This document shows, piece by piece, positions 1 to 8,600 of a stretch of 25,007 bases of DNA. The position numbers were made by a program, and so were the translations under genes. The notes beneath the pieces were generated by a model, which had not been told where the DNA came from, searched no databases, and worked only from the letters and a program-made list of their open reading frames with translations. Positions within the stretch are counted from its first letter, which is position 1; each line of letters starts with the position of its first letter. Origin of the DNA: an uncultured Lachnospiraceae bacterium (GTDB lineage Bacteria; Bacillota; Clostridia; Lachnospirales; Lachnospiraceae); assembly GCA_910580015.1 (NCBI GenBank), contig CAJTVT010000042.1, positions 1 to 25,007 of the forward strand, in the 5' to 3' direction.

Positions 1-76
1 GGGCTGGATCTGTCGGTTCAAATTTCCGGATCTCTTGTGTATATTCTGGATTTTCCGGTATCTCAAAATCTGCCAT
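1..76 (-). CDS. Tail fibre protein, N-terminal fragment cut by window edge
   Basis: Only the first 25 codons are present, beginning MADFEIPENPEYTQEIRKFE and running off the left edge. The ATG at 76 is preceded by an AAAGGAG ribosome binding site. From memory, openings of this kind (a short acidic stretch with PENP.YT and then EPTDPA) occur in receptor-binding or fibre structural proteins of clostridial phages, just downstream of the collar protein, which is where this one sits. It would attach to the baseplate and contact the host surface. The family is an inference from the N-terminus and gene order; the receptor-binding part is outside the window. Confidence 0.6.
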   Translation of the reverse strand, partial: MADFEIPENPEYTQEIRKFEPTDPA

Positions 77-91
77 TTGAAATCTCCTTTC

Positions 92-472
92 TTAAAACTC
101 GTCATCAATCTGAATCGTCATTTCAAGGTCACTGTCTTTCCCTTTGGGGAGGAAATTCTTGATTGCCACAAGGTCGCCCTCTTCATCGTAAAGAGCTGCT
201 TCACTAATATATTCCCCAGTAAGCTCGCCTTCGGCCAGGGTACATTCATAACGGCATTTCGTATCAGACAGAAATGTATATTTATCCACAGGCTTTCTTA
301 GAATTTCCTGTTTTAACGCAGTCTGGGTGCCCTCTGGGGTGATGACATTCCCATCCGCATCCACACCTCCGCTGCCAAAAGCAACACCAACAATTTTAGA
401 CAAAGTCGTTTCTCCTGCCCTTGCTTGCACCATCTTTTTTCTAGCTGCTAAAGTTACTACTGCATCTGCCAT
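92..472 (-). CDS. Tail-collar fibre protein (DUF3751/P2 gpH N-terminal type)
   Basis: A 126-residue protein that probably links fibres to the baseplate. It resembles the N-terminal part of P2 gpH-type tail-collar proteins: a segment with VGVAFGSGG, a TPEGTQTAL motif, and then EAALYDEEGDLVAIKNF, the characteristic 'LYD..G.LVA..' core. A full-length gpH would continue into a fibre shaft; here the protein stops after the collar domain and the fibre is the next gene. The ATG at 472 has an AGGAGGG site nine bases upstream. It starts three bases after the gpI-like gene ends, so the genes are co-transcribed. Family assignment is by pattern; the split into collar and fibre genes is an inference. Confidence 0.7.
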   Translation of the reverse strand: MADAVVTLAARKKMVQARAGETTLSKIVGVAFGSGGVDADGNVITPEGTQTALKQEILRKPVDKYTFLSDTKCRYECTLAEGELTGEYISEAALYDEEGDLVAIKNFLPKGKDSDLEMTIQIDDEF

Positions 473-474
473 TT

Positions 475-1251
475 TTATAATCCCTCCTCTGTAATTTTTG
501 CATTTAATTTCCTACTCCCATCTAAACAGACGGCCCCATCCAGGAACCACAAATTTTTCTTGCTAACCAAAGATACTCCAATTGCCTCTGTATTTTTAAC
601 TCTGCACCCATGGAACAGATTTCTTATCCCGAATTTCTGCAAGACATTCCCATCTGGACCATATCTTTGAAAAAACGGAAAAACGGTACGCTGAATCAGC
701 CTTTTGACTGTAAACCTTTCCATACCGCAGTGGTTCACAGAAATACCATACTGCGCAACGTAGATAAGGGACACTCCTGCCGGTTTCATAATATCTGGCC
801 TTTCCCTCACATAATCATACGCACTGATATCAATAAGCGGAAGCCCAATAAAAATAGTGGCTGGACGTCCTTCCCTTTCAAAATAGGACGCTTTCTCCAC
901 ATCCCATAAAATCTCAATCGCTTTCATGATGTCATAATATGTACAGTCACTTGTATTCTGCAACATTTTATATTTCAGGTACTGCCGATACCTTTCATCT
1001 GAAATAACCGGCTCATGGAAACGCTTGTTTACCAGTTCTCCAGCTTCTTTCCTGCTAAGCGGAATAATCGTTCCAACATAATCAAGGTTCCTTCCTGAAG
1101 CCTTATCCACATCCATTTTTACATACAAATCATCAAAAACCTTCTGAACCTCCTGCATCTGTCTGGAAAATGCCTTTATCAGTGTCCCAATATTCTTCTT
1201 TCCAAGAAACTGCTGAGGCATGTCTTCAAACCATTTTTCAGCTATCTGCAT
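475..1251 (-). CDS. Baseplate protein, tail protein I-like
   Basis: A 258-residue protein in the position that gpI-type proteins occupy, directly after the gpJ-like gene. In P2-type baseplates gpI works with gpJ to form the wedge tip that carries the fibres. Visible features are a helical N-terminus, the motif GRNLDYVGTIIPLSR shared by proteins of this kind, and a Tyr/Phe-rich C-terminus possibly used for fibre attachment. An in-frame TTG at 1254 precedes the ATG at 1251, but the GAGGTGG site is placed correctly for the ATG, so that start is chosen. The start overlaps the end of the gpJ-like gene by 14 bases, suggesting coupled translation. Confidence 0.75.
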   Translation of the reverse strand: MQIAEKWFEDMPQQFLGKKNIGTLIKAFSRQMQEVQKVFDDLYVKMDVDKASGRNLDYVGTIIPLSRKEAGELVNKRFHEPVISDERYRQYLKYKMLQNTSDCTYYDIMKAIEILWDVEKASYFEREGRPATIFIGLPLIDISAYDYVRERPDIMKPAGVSLIYVAQYGISVNHCGMERFTVKRLIQRTVFPFFQRYGPDGNVLQKFGIRNLFHGCRVKNTEAIGVSLVSKKNLWFLDGAVCLDGSRKLNAKITEEGL

Positions 1252-2698
1252 CAAACACCACCTCTATCCTCCGTTCATCTATCAGTACCTTCTGCCTGGA
1301 AGTTACGGCAACGTTTTCTGGCTTGTAATCCGTATCTTTTGGGATATACGATTTCTCTTTTGAATATGCCGATTTAATTTCAACAAAGGTTATCCCTGCA
1401 ACCGCACGATAAATGCCTTCATTCAATAACTGTGTAAGAAGGCTGTCCCCGGCAACCATCCGTTTTCCATACTCACATATAGAAGCTGCGGCAAGATGGG
1501 CATAATTTGTAGGCAATTTGTCTCCATATCCATGAAGTGTCACTTTCAGCCATGTATAAAGATACTCTGGTCTGTTGAAACGTACCGGGATCGCATCTCC
1601 ATAATTTCCAGGAACATGAACCTCTATGCTCCCATATGTCTGAATGCCACCTGCTTTTCTTCGAAGTATAGCCCCAGCAATTTCATTGTTATCACCACCC
1701 TCTACAATGATTTCAATACTGTGTGGGGGAAGTCCTCGGTTATTCACCATATTTGTATCATTCTCATAACCAGATGCCGACTCCACGTTCGCCACATTAT
1801 TCAGCAATTCCGCAACAATACTATCTATCATCGTGTTAGAGCGAAGCGCTGACTTCGCGATATATGACTGCCTTAATTCAATATCGGACTCCTGTAATCT
1901 GCCATATGCTGGCTCCAACTGGTTCGTTACCCCAGTAAATCCTGTGATATTGTTCACCATCCTCGTTACAATCCCATATGGCAATGTAATTCGCCCATAT
2001 TCCTGTGTAAAAAAGTTGGCAATCGTTGTGACACTACAAGTGGTGAGATTATCTGAAAGCACAAGAAGATTCTTCCTGGACTTCATTGTATCAGTTATCT
2101 CCAAAATATTATTATCTGCACCAAGTTCCACCACGTACTCTGTTAAAGACATTGCTTCCTTTATCCCTTCCAGGATATTCTTTTCCGAATCTTCAGAATT
2201 TAAATAGCTGTACTGTTTCCCATTAATTGTAACTGTATACACTGCCCCGCGCTCGACTACTGCCACCTTGATACTGACAGCATTAAAATTCTCCCTGGTA
2301 ATCTGAAATTCACCTGCGGAATACAGCCTCACCTCTGGCATTGTGTTGGTAGCAACCACTGCCTCATCCTGGATATATGCTCCATCATCTCCAGTACAAT
2401 GCAGCGGATAGCAAGTGCGCTTATTCGGCATCCTGCGTATGCCGCCATACTGAACTGCATGATCCAGGTTCACCCCAGCAGCCGTTGCTGGATATTTGGC
2501 ATAGTAGCTGTCCTGAGCGGTCTCCCATAGTTCTGCAATCTGTCCAGCAAAGGTTGTAACCAATGTATCTAAAAACGAAGTATCAGACAACCGCGTGTCT
2601 ACCCCAAAACCTTCTGTCAAATCTGAATGTATCTCCTCCAAAATGACATCCATACGTTTTAAGACAAAACCCTGGTCCGTCACTCCATAGTCTGACAT
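1238..2698 (-). CDS. Baseplate J-like wedge protein
   Basis: A 486-residue member of the baseplate J/gp47 family, forming the main body of the wedge in simple contractile tails. The N-terminus has the typical pattern of these proteins: a helix with ILEEI..DLTEGFGVDTRL, then DTLVTTFAGQIAELWETAQDSYY, then a Gly-Leu-Asp segment (GVNLDHAVQYGGI.R). The middle is beta-rich. The C-terminal part, with PGNYGDAIPVRFNRPEYLYTWLKVTL, matches the conserved end of J-like proteins. Length is as expected. The ATG at 2698 follows an unusually long purine-rich AAGGAGGAGGTGG site inside the end of the gp25-like gene, so the two overlap by 19 bases. Confidence 0.9.
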   Translation of the reverse strand: MSDYGVTDQGFVLKRMDVILEEIHSDLTEGFGVDTRLSDTSFLDTLVTTFAGQIAELWETAQDSYYAKYPATAAGVNLDHAVQYGGIRRMPNKRTCYPLHCTGDDGAYIQDEAVVATNTMPEVRLYSAGEFQITRENFNAVSIKVAVVERGAVYTVTINGKQYSYLNSEDSEKNILEGIKEAMSLTEYVVELGADNNILEITDTMKSRKNLLVLSDNLTTCSVTTIANFFTQEYGRITLPYGIVTRMVNNITGFTGVTNQLEPAYGRLQESDIELRQSYIAKSALRSNTMIDSIVAELLNNVANVESASGYENDTNMVNNRGLPPHSIEIIVEGGDNNEIAGAILRRKAGGIQTYGSIEVHVPGNYGDAIPVRFNRPEYLYTWLKVTLHGYGDKLPTNYAHLAAASICEYGKRMVAGDSLLTQLLNEGIYRAVAGITFVEIKSAYSKEKSYIPKDTDYKPENVAVTSRQKVLIDERRIEVVFDADS

Positions 2699-3042
2699 TT
2701 TATCTCCACCTCCTCCTTTATGGTTTCAAAATCAGTCTGTGCCACGTAATGGATAACGGCGTCTCTCGTTTTGGTGTCATACACAACACGCACATCCTTT
2801 ACTTCCACCACTTCATCCACTTCAAAAATTTTTTCACGGACAACACTCTCAAAATAATCTATGTCTGGATTTTTAACCAGCAGACTTTTCATATATGGAA
2901 TCCCTTCATCGGTATTCCATCGCCATTCACCTTCAAACCACAGCAGTCGTATTCGTATTTTCTGTGCAGTTGAGTCCTCCAGCAAAATGTCTCCGTTCTT
3001 AGTAATGAGAAGATCCCCACTGCTGTCAAACATCATATCCAT
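2680..3042 (-). CDS. Baseplate wedge protein, gp25/GPW-like
   Basis: A 120-residue protein in the place of gp25-type wedge proteins, between the spike and gpJ-like genes. It would form part of the inner baseplate ring and help trigger sheath contraction. The sequence begins with paired beta-hairpin motifs (DLLITKNGDILLEDS) and then RIRLLWFEGEWRWNTDEGIP, followed by an ExVVREKIF helix and a beta-rich end. The 'W...GEW..N...G.P' pattern is what places it in the gp25/DUF2634-like group. The ATG at 3042 follows AGGAGGAG. There are 68 non-coding bases between this start and the end of the spike gene. Confidence 0.75.
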   Translation of the reverse strand: MDMMFDSSGDLLITKNGDILLEDSTAQKIRIRLLWFEGEWRWNTDEGIPYMKSLLVKNPDIDYFESVVREKIFEVDEVVEVKDVRVVYDTKTRDAVIHYVAQTDFETIKEEVEIKCQTME

Positions 3043-3110
3043 AAACTCCTCCTGCTTCCGCTTTTCTGCTTAAATATTGATGGCGCCTTTTTAGCGTTAA
3101 TGGCTTCAAT

Positions 3111-3683
3111 TTAAGGCGTTATCATACCCGTGGAAGAAATATTGCCATCTACTTTTAAATTGCCGCTAATAGATACACCAGCATCTGAGACGGTCATCTT
3201 TGTATTTCTAGATGTAATAACAACACCAATATTGGACACCAAGACTTCCACATTGCCAGATCCCAAAACCACTGCACTACTCTGACAGGCTTTGGAAATG
3301 ATTTTCTTTCCACTTTTAAGCAAACCAGGTACACATATCGCACTCGTCAAATCAAACCGCAAGGAACCTTCCGATTCCGCCCCTGTCCGCCATCCATCCA
3401 GCTCTACTTCTGATATAATTATCAAACAACTGTCACCTTTTCCTACCGGAAAAGCAATCCCAACTCCTACCGTCTGGGAAAATGGGAAAGTAACTGGAAC
3501 ATTCATAATCTGCGGATAATCAAGACTCTTTCCATCTGCTGTCATATATTTTCCATTTGGCTTTACTGTTGCGGTCCCGCTTTCTGAATCAAATGCAACG
3601 ATCGTTCCTGGCAGCGCTGTGTGAATTTCATCCACCACGGCTCTTGCTGTCTCCTCAATCTGCTGTGAAAGTTCCTGTATCAT
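3111..3683 (-). CDS. Baseplate spike, Gp138-type puncturing protein
   Basis: A 190-residue protein that probably forms the trimeric central spike piercing the cell envelope on contraction. The N-terminal part (about residues 20-110) has the OB-fold pattern of Gp138/gpV-type proteins: GTIVAFDSESGTATVKP, then VPVTFPFSQTVGVGIAFPVGKGDSCLII. The C-terminal part (about 115-190) is a run of short beta strands with Val/Ile/Ser and Gly turns, as in a beta-helix tip. No lysozyme domain is present. The ATG at 3683 follows a GAGGGGGAT site. It follows the hub gene, which is the partner it would sit on. Confidence 0.8.
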   Translation of the reverse strand: MIQELSQQIEETARAVVDEIHTALPGTIVAFDSESGTATVKPNGKYMTADGKSLDYPQIMNVPVTFPFSQTVGVGIAFPVGKGDSCLIIISEVELDGWRTGAESEGSLRFDLTSAICVPGLLKSGKKIISKACQSSAVVLGSGNVEVLVSNIGVVITSRNTKMTVSDAGVSISGNLKVDGNISSTGMITP

Positions 3684-3697
3684 ATCTTAATCCCCCT

Positions 3698-4630
3698 CTA
3701 TGTCCTTTTTTTGGAAATGGTACCAGAGTTCTTCACACGGTCCACTTTTTTATCCAGTTTCGGCTGCGCTTTAATCTCTAACACCTGAGCGGTACACATC
3801 CAATCCCCTTCCATGTTATCTCCGTCAATTGTGACTTTATACACTCGAAAGTAACCATTCGCTGTTGCGCTTTGTATCTTAACCACATCATTCACACCAA
3901 TTGCTCCGTTAAGGAAATACTCAATTTCCCATCCAGTTAGAGACTCCTCCATATCTGATGTGGATCCAATTGTGATCCGCTTTGGTATGCTTATCAACCC
4001 TGTCTCAGAATTCAGAAGGAACCCCCTGGCACTTACTGCTCTTCCAGGCCATGTAATCTGTATTGTCTGATTCTGAATGCTCCAGCGATGTCCACAATAT
4101 TTGGCTATTTTCTGCAATGCGTTCTTTGCCTTGCCTGTATAACTGAAGCCATTTGACATCTTTTTAAATAACAAATCACCAGCAAATGTGATGGGAACCC
4201 CCATTTTTTTTGCAATTTTCTTATAGATGTCCTTGCAATTTACAGAACCATTTATCGAAAGACAGATTACGGTATCTCTCAGTTCCACTCTACCATCCAT
4301 CACTTCCATTTCCGTCATTCTGTCTGCATTCTCTGGAACAGTTATGACGGATGTAACATTACCAGCAAGAATAAGCGTATTGTTGTTCCCATATCCTGCT
4401 TTCAATTCGACTATACAGTCCTTGCTGTCCAGGATCTTTAAATTTGAGTCAGACAAATTCCACACCTGGATCTTAGCCGTATTCGGGCTTTCCACATCAC
4501 ACTTCTCCACACTGAATGAAACATGCAGCGTAGTCTCAGCATCACTATGAATATTCCCTATCTCAAAACCTTTCCCTCCCTTTTTTCCACATTTCATGGT
4601 ATATGTTCTCATATAATTCTCGTTTGCCAT
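3698..4630 (-). CDS. Baseplate hub protein (gp27/gpD-like)
   Basis: A 310-residue protein likely to form the hub between tail tube and spike. It begins with a beta-rich region in which VQVWNLSD-like text appears (AKIQVWNLSDSNLK), typical of phage hub proteins. The middle (about residues 130-215) contains CKDIYKKIAKKMGVPITF and ALQKIAKYCGHRWSIQNQTIQI, the pattern of gpD/gp27 domains. The C-terminus is basic. A longer in-frame reading extends upstream to 4738, but it runs through the plug gene. The ATG at 4630 has a GGAGGG site and begins one base after the plug stop codon, so that start is preferred. Confidence 0.8.
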   Translation of the reverse strand: MANENYMRTYTMKCGKKGGKGFEIGNIHSDAETTLHVSFSVEKCDVESPNTAKIQVWNLSDSNLKILDSKDCIVELKAGYGNNNTLILAGNVTSVITVPENADRMTEMEVMDGRVELRDTVICLSINGSVNCKDIYKKIAKKMGVPITFAGDLLFKKMSNGFSYTGKAKNALQKIAKYCGHRWSIQNQTIQITWPGRAVSARGFLLNSETGLISIPKRITIGSTSDMEESLTGWEIEYFLNGAIGVNDVVKIQSATANGYFRVYKVTIDGDNMEGDWMCTAQVLEIKAQPKLDKKVDRVKNSGTISKKRT

Positions 4631-4631
4631 A

Positions 4632-4949
4632 TCATCCCTCCAGTTCCACATTCGGAATATAGACAAACTCCGCCGTCTGATTGTTGAAAGCCTGTCTTCC
4701 CACTGTATCAATATCCGAAAGGCATCCAAAGATACCATCCGGAATATCCGTATAAGTGTAGTAGTGCATTATCGGGAAATTCGGCACAATCTTTGTCATT
4801 GCAATGATAGGTTCTTCCTCTGAGATGTACAAACCGAAGCTCCAGTAATCAAATTTTTCGTTGTATGTGAAACGAAGCAGATACTCCACAGCATCAATCG
4901 ACAATGTTGAAAGACTATCATTCATGTCTGGCACTTTGATATAAAGCAA
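4632..4949 (-). CDS. Baseplate plug protein
   Basis: A small protein of about 105 residues resembling the baseplate plug of simple contractile tails such as cyanophage Pam3, which closes the tube before contraction. Recognisable text is EYLLRFTYNEKFDYWSFGLY near residues 25-45, the core of plug-type proteins ('f.l.yn...d.W.l.ly...g'), followed by a conserved Pro/Tyr-rich middle and an acidic C-terminus. A GTG at 4958 is in frame, but it lies within the AGGAGGTG binding site. The TTG at 4949, eight bases downstream of AGGAGG, is the better start. The gene sits between the Dit-like and hub genes, as expected for this family. Confidence 0.75.
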   Translation of the reverse strand: MLYIKVPDMNDSLSTLSIDAVEYLLRFTYNEKFDYWSFGLYISEEEPIIAMTKIVPNFPIMHYYTYTDIPDGIFGCLSDIDTVGRQAFNNQTAEFVYIPNVELEG

Positions 4950-4961
4950 AATTCCCACCTC

Positions 4962-5621
4962 CTATATCAATCCAAGTCCGCTGGCTGCGCCATAAAGGAT
5001 AGACTGTCCTTTCTTAGCGCTGGAATTTCCTTTTCCGCTACTAGAAGAACCGCCTCCATTTTTATTCCCACCGCTTCCTCCCCCGCCTCCGCTAGAACCT
5101 CCCGTTCCAGAGGCAGTACTAGACTTACCAGATGATGTCGATGTAGAAGCAGTGCCAGCATTTGCCTTAGTCTCTCCACTTTTCAGCACATAAGATGGTA
5201 TCTTAGCCTTCTTCCGCTTGGTTATCTGGACCTTCTGTGCAGATATGGAGATTTCCCTCGCATAGCCGATATCACTTGACTTCTTAATACTGATGTTGGT
5301 AATTCCCATGTCTTTATAGATGGCTTCAGCAGTTACAATCTTTGCAAGCTGCTTTTTTTGCCATTTCTTCTCCAACTGACTGCATATTTTCTCCACTCGT
5401 TCAGAAGAACTTCCATGCCGGTACAGCCATGTAACCGGAGTATTGCTGACATACAGGGTCATTTGTATACTTACTGGATCCAGTATAATCGTGTCCGACA
5501 CTGGAAAGCCTTTTTCAACGGGATATACTGGTATGGTGGCAGAGAATGTTTTCGCCTCGTCTATCAGCGCATCAAACTCAATTCCCCATATACTCACAGG
5601 TTTTAACTTCTTTTTTGCCAT
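4962..5621 (-). CDS. Dit-like tail/baseplate protein with Gly-Ser-rich tail
   Basis: A 219-residue protein directly after the tape measure. Residues 1-135 match the Dit-like N-terminal domain of phage tails: FDALIDEAKTFSATIPVYPVE, then SDTIILDPVSIQMTLYVSNTPVTW, and a basic region ending AQKVQITKRKK. Such proteins form the ring joining the tube to the baseplate. Residues 145-205 are low-complexity Ser, Gly, Thr, Asn and Lys with several Gly runs. The last residues (SILYGAASGLGLI) are hydrophobic. In many relatives a LysM domain appears around this point; none is seen here. The ATG at 5621 has an AAGGGGGT site. Confidence 0.7.
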   Translation of the reverse strand: MAKKKLKPVSIWGIEFDALIDEAKTFSATIPVYPVEKGFPVSDTIILDPVSIQMTLYVSNTPVTWLYRHGSSSERVEKICSQLEKKWQKKQLAKIVTAEAIYKDMGITNISIKKSSDIGYAREISISAQKVQITKRKKAKIPSYVLKSGETKANAGTASTSTSSGKSSTASGTGGSSGGGGGSGGNKNGGGSSSSGKGNSSAKKGQSILYGAASGLGLI

Positions 5622-5623
5622 TC

Positions 5624-8600
5624 CTACCCCCTTGCATATGCCAATGCCCTTGCCATCTGCGTTGTCACATCGGTTGCTGACTTCTTCATAGACTTGGACA
5701 CCGCCCTCTGTACATCTGCTGTTCCACCACTGTATGTGTTGTCAATGTTCACATTCTGTGTGACATTGGATGTCTTATTATTTACTGTGCTTCTTGTTGC
5801 AGTTACAGGCTGCGCCGCTGCTGCTTGTGTCAACGTCGCTATCCCATTCGCAAGCCCTTTTACCCTATCCAGAACTGTATTCTCATTGCTGGAAATTCCT
5901 TCTGCTAGGCCAGACATAAAATCTGGCATCCAGGACTCGTAGTCTGTCAGGGGACCTTCGTCTGGCACAGAGAAATGAAGAAATGACTTTATTTTATCTC
6001 CGACTCCTTTTACTGCATCCACTATCCCCTGCACCCCAGACATAATTCCGTCCCTTAGTCCGGTGATAAAGTCTAACCCCCACGCTACTGCTTGCTCTGG
6101 CAAGCTTTTGATAAACTCTATAGATGCATTGAAACCGTCCACTATCGTGCTCTTGATACTTCCTACTGCTGTCGTAATACCAGACTGGATGTTTGTAAAT
6201 ATGCTTAAAACGATAGCCGCTACATTGCCAAAAGCATTACTGAAATTTCCCTGGACAGCTACAAGGGCAGATTCCATCGACACACATGCGCTCTGTACGG
6301 AACTGGTAACCGTGCTGCCGATTGCTGCACAAAGACCTTTCACCTTATCTAACACTATATCCACATTTCCTGAAATTCCTTCTGCTAGACCAGACATAAA
6401 ATCTGGCATCCAGGACTCGTAGTCTGTCAGGGGACCTTCGTCTGGCACAGAGAAATGAAGAAATGACTTTATTTTATCTCCGACTCCTTTTACTGCATCC
6501 ACTATCCCCTGCACCCCAGACATAATTCCGTCTCTTAGTCCGGTGATAAAGTCTAACCCCCACGTTACCGCTTGCCCTGGTAAACTTTTGATAAAGTCTA
6601 TCGCTGCATTAAAACCGTTGACGATGGCTTCTTTGATGCTGCTCACTGCATTGCTAACGCCATCCCGAATATTGGAAAATATACTGCTCACAAAATTGGC
6701 TATGCCGCTGAAAATACTGCTGAAGAAATTCTTTATAGCTGTCAATACTGATACAATCGTGTTGTATGTCCCCGTGACTGCTCCAGAAATAACGCTTGTG
6801 ATAGTATTAAGAATGCCTGTTATAAAGGAAACTATCCCATTCCATAACCCTTGAAAGAAACTGGACACTGCACTCCACACCGCCTGCCAGCATGCAGATA
6901 TCAAGTCGAGGTATGTCTGGAATAATGCTTTTATATTTTCCCATACACTCTGTATGACTGACAAAATTGCTGACATTATATTGCTAATGACTGTCTGGAT
7001 CATATGGATCGTTGTGGAAATGATATTCTGAATCCCATTCCATACGGCAGAGATGATATTTTTGATCCCATCCCACACGCCTTGCCAATCCCCATGTATA
7101 GCAGATATTATTACATGAATAATGTTTTTTATCACATCCATAATCGTTGTGACAATGGTCTTGATATTCTCAAACACACCGCTTACAACTACCTTAATAT
7201 TTTCGAATACTGTTGAAAACACTGTCTTAATAATATTCAGCACGTTTGAAAATATCGTCCTCACTCCATCCATGCTAACGCCGGTTTTACTTTCAATCCA
7301 ATCCAGTATGCCAGAAAAAAATGATTTGATCCCATTCCACACAGCTTCCCATAACGCCTTGATTGCTCCCAATGCCATCTCGAACAACATCTTTATGGTA
7401 TCCCAGATTGCAGTTATGAAGTTCACAATCACATCCCATATACCAAAAAACACCTGCTTTACGGCTTCCCAAGCTCCTTGCCAATCACCGCTAAATACTG
7501 ATGAAATGAAATCCGCTACTCCTTTAATAATTTCAATAAAACCATCCAAAATACCGCCCAGGCTATCCCACAGCACTTTGAACCAGGACAAAACCCTTTC
7601 GCCCCAGTTGCTCCAAAATACCTGTATCCATCCAAATACCGTTTCTATCACAGCAGCGATTGCATTAAAAATGGCACTTCCAACTTCGTACAATGCATCC
7701 CATACAGCAGATAACGCTTCCAATACGGACCCCCATACTGCAAGGAGCTTGTCTTTCGTACTGGCAGTGGAACTGTCAATGCTGTCCTCCGCATTCCCAA
7801 ACAGTGTTGCTGCAAGCTGTGAAATAAATGTCCATACCCCTTCAAGAAAGGTCTTGATGATTCCCCATGCTCTTTCAAAATTCTGTCGGATGCTTTCCCC
7901 ATGCTTTTCAAAAAAACCCCTGACGGTATCTGCCCACATAAAAGCTGCCTGTTTGATGAAATCCCACACGCCGAGCAGAAACTCCTGAACTTTTTTCCAG
8001 ACATTAATGATTGTCTGTCGGGCATCTTCAGCGCTAATCCCAGCTTTTTCAAACAGTGTTCCGATCACTGAATCATTGCCCATCATAAAATTGATGAAGT
8101 CCTCAATAATAAGTGCCAGAACCACTATAACTGCAATGATTGCCAATGTTTTCAAATTCGCAAAGCCAAACGCCTTCGCCAGCTTACTGATAATCCCCAC
8201 CAGTCCGCCTACAGCCTTTATCATGTTCAAAATCTTTGCGGCACTTATTACAGCGATGAAGGCCCCGGCTGCTATTGCGGCGATCTTCAGCACATTTCCA
8301 ATACCGCCAAACTTATCAACCAAACCTTTCGCTATCTCAATGCCTTTCGCTATTCCCCTAGACAATGTCTGGCCCATTCTGTCTATCGCTGGCTGCAACC
8401 GTTTGACAAGGGCATGGAACCGCTCAAACGACCTTGTAAGAACTCCATTTTCTCCAGTCAGTTCCTGCATGGCGGCTGTTGCTTTCTGTACCAAGGCGTT
8501 TAATATTTTCAACACCTGTACCGCTGGCTTGAGAAATGCATTTCCAGCAGCAGCTTTCAGGTCTATAACAGACTGTTTCAGATTCCCTAACTGATTCGTC

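Noticed and set aside
3043..3110. Possible terminator between spike and gp25-like genes (GGCGCC and T-rich stretch)
   Set aside because: GGCGCC is only a short palindrome; no stem long enough with a T run in the right place is formed on the minus strand.
5892..6564. Insertion sequence or transposon ends
   Set aside because: The repeats are direct, lie within one continuous tape measure frame, and enclose no transposase.
7122..7988. Long plus-strand open frame (288 codons) opposite the tape measure gene
   Set aside because: It mirrors the codon bias of the helical tape measure repeats, has no recognisable domain or binding site, and every other gene in the region is on the minus strand.
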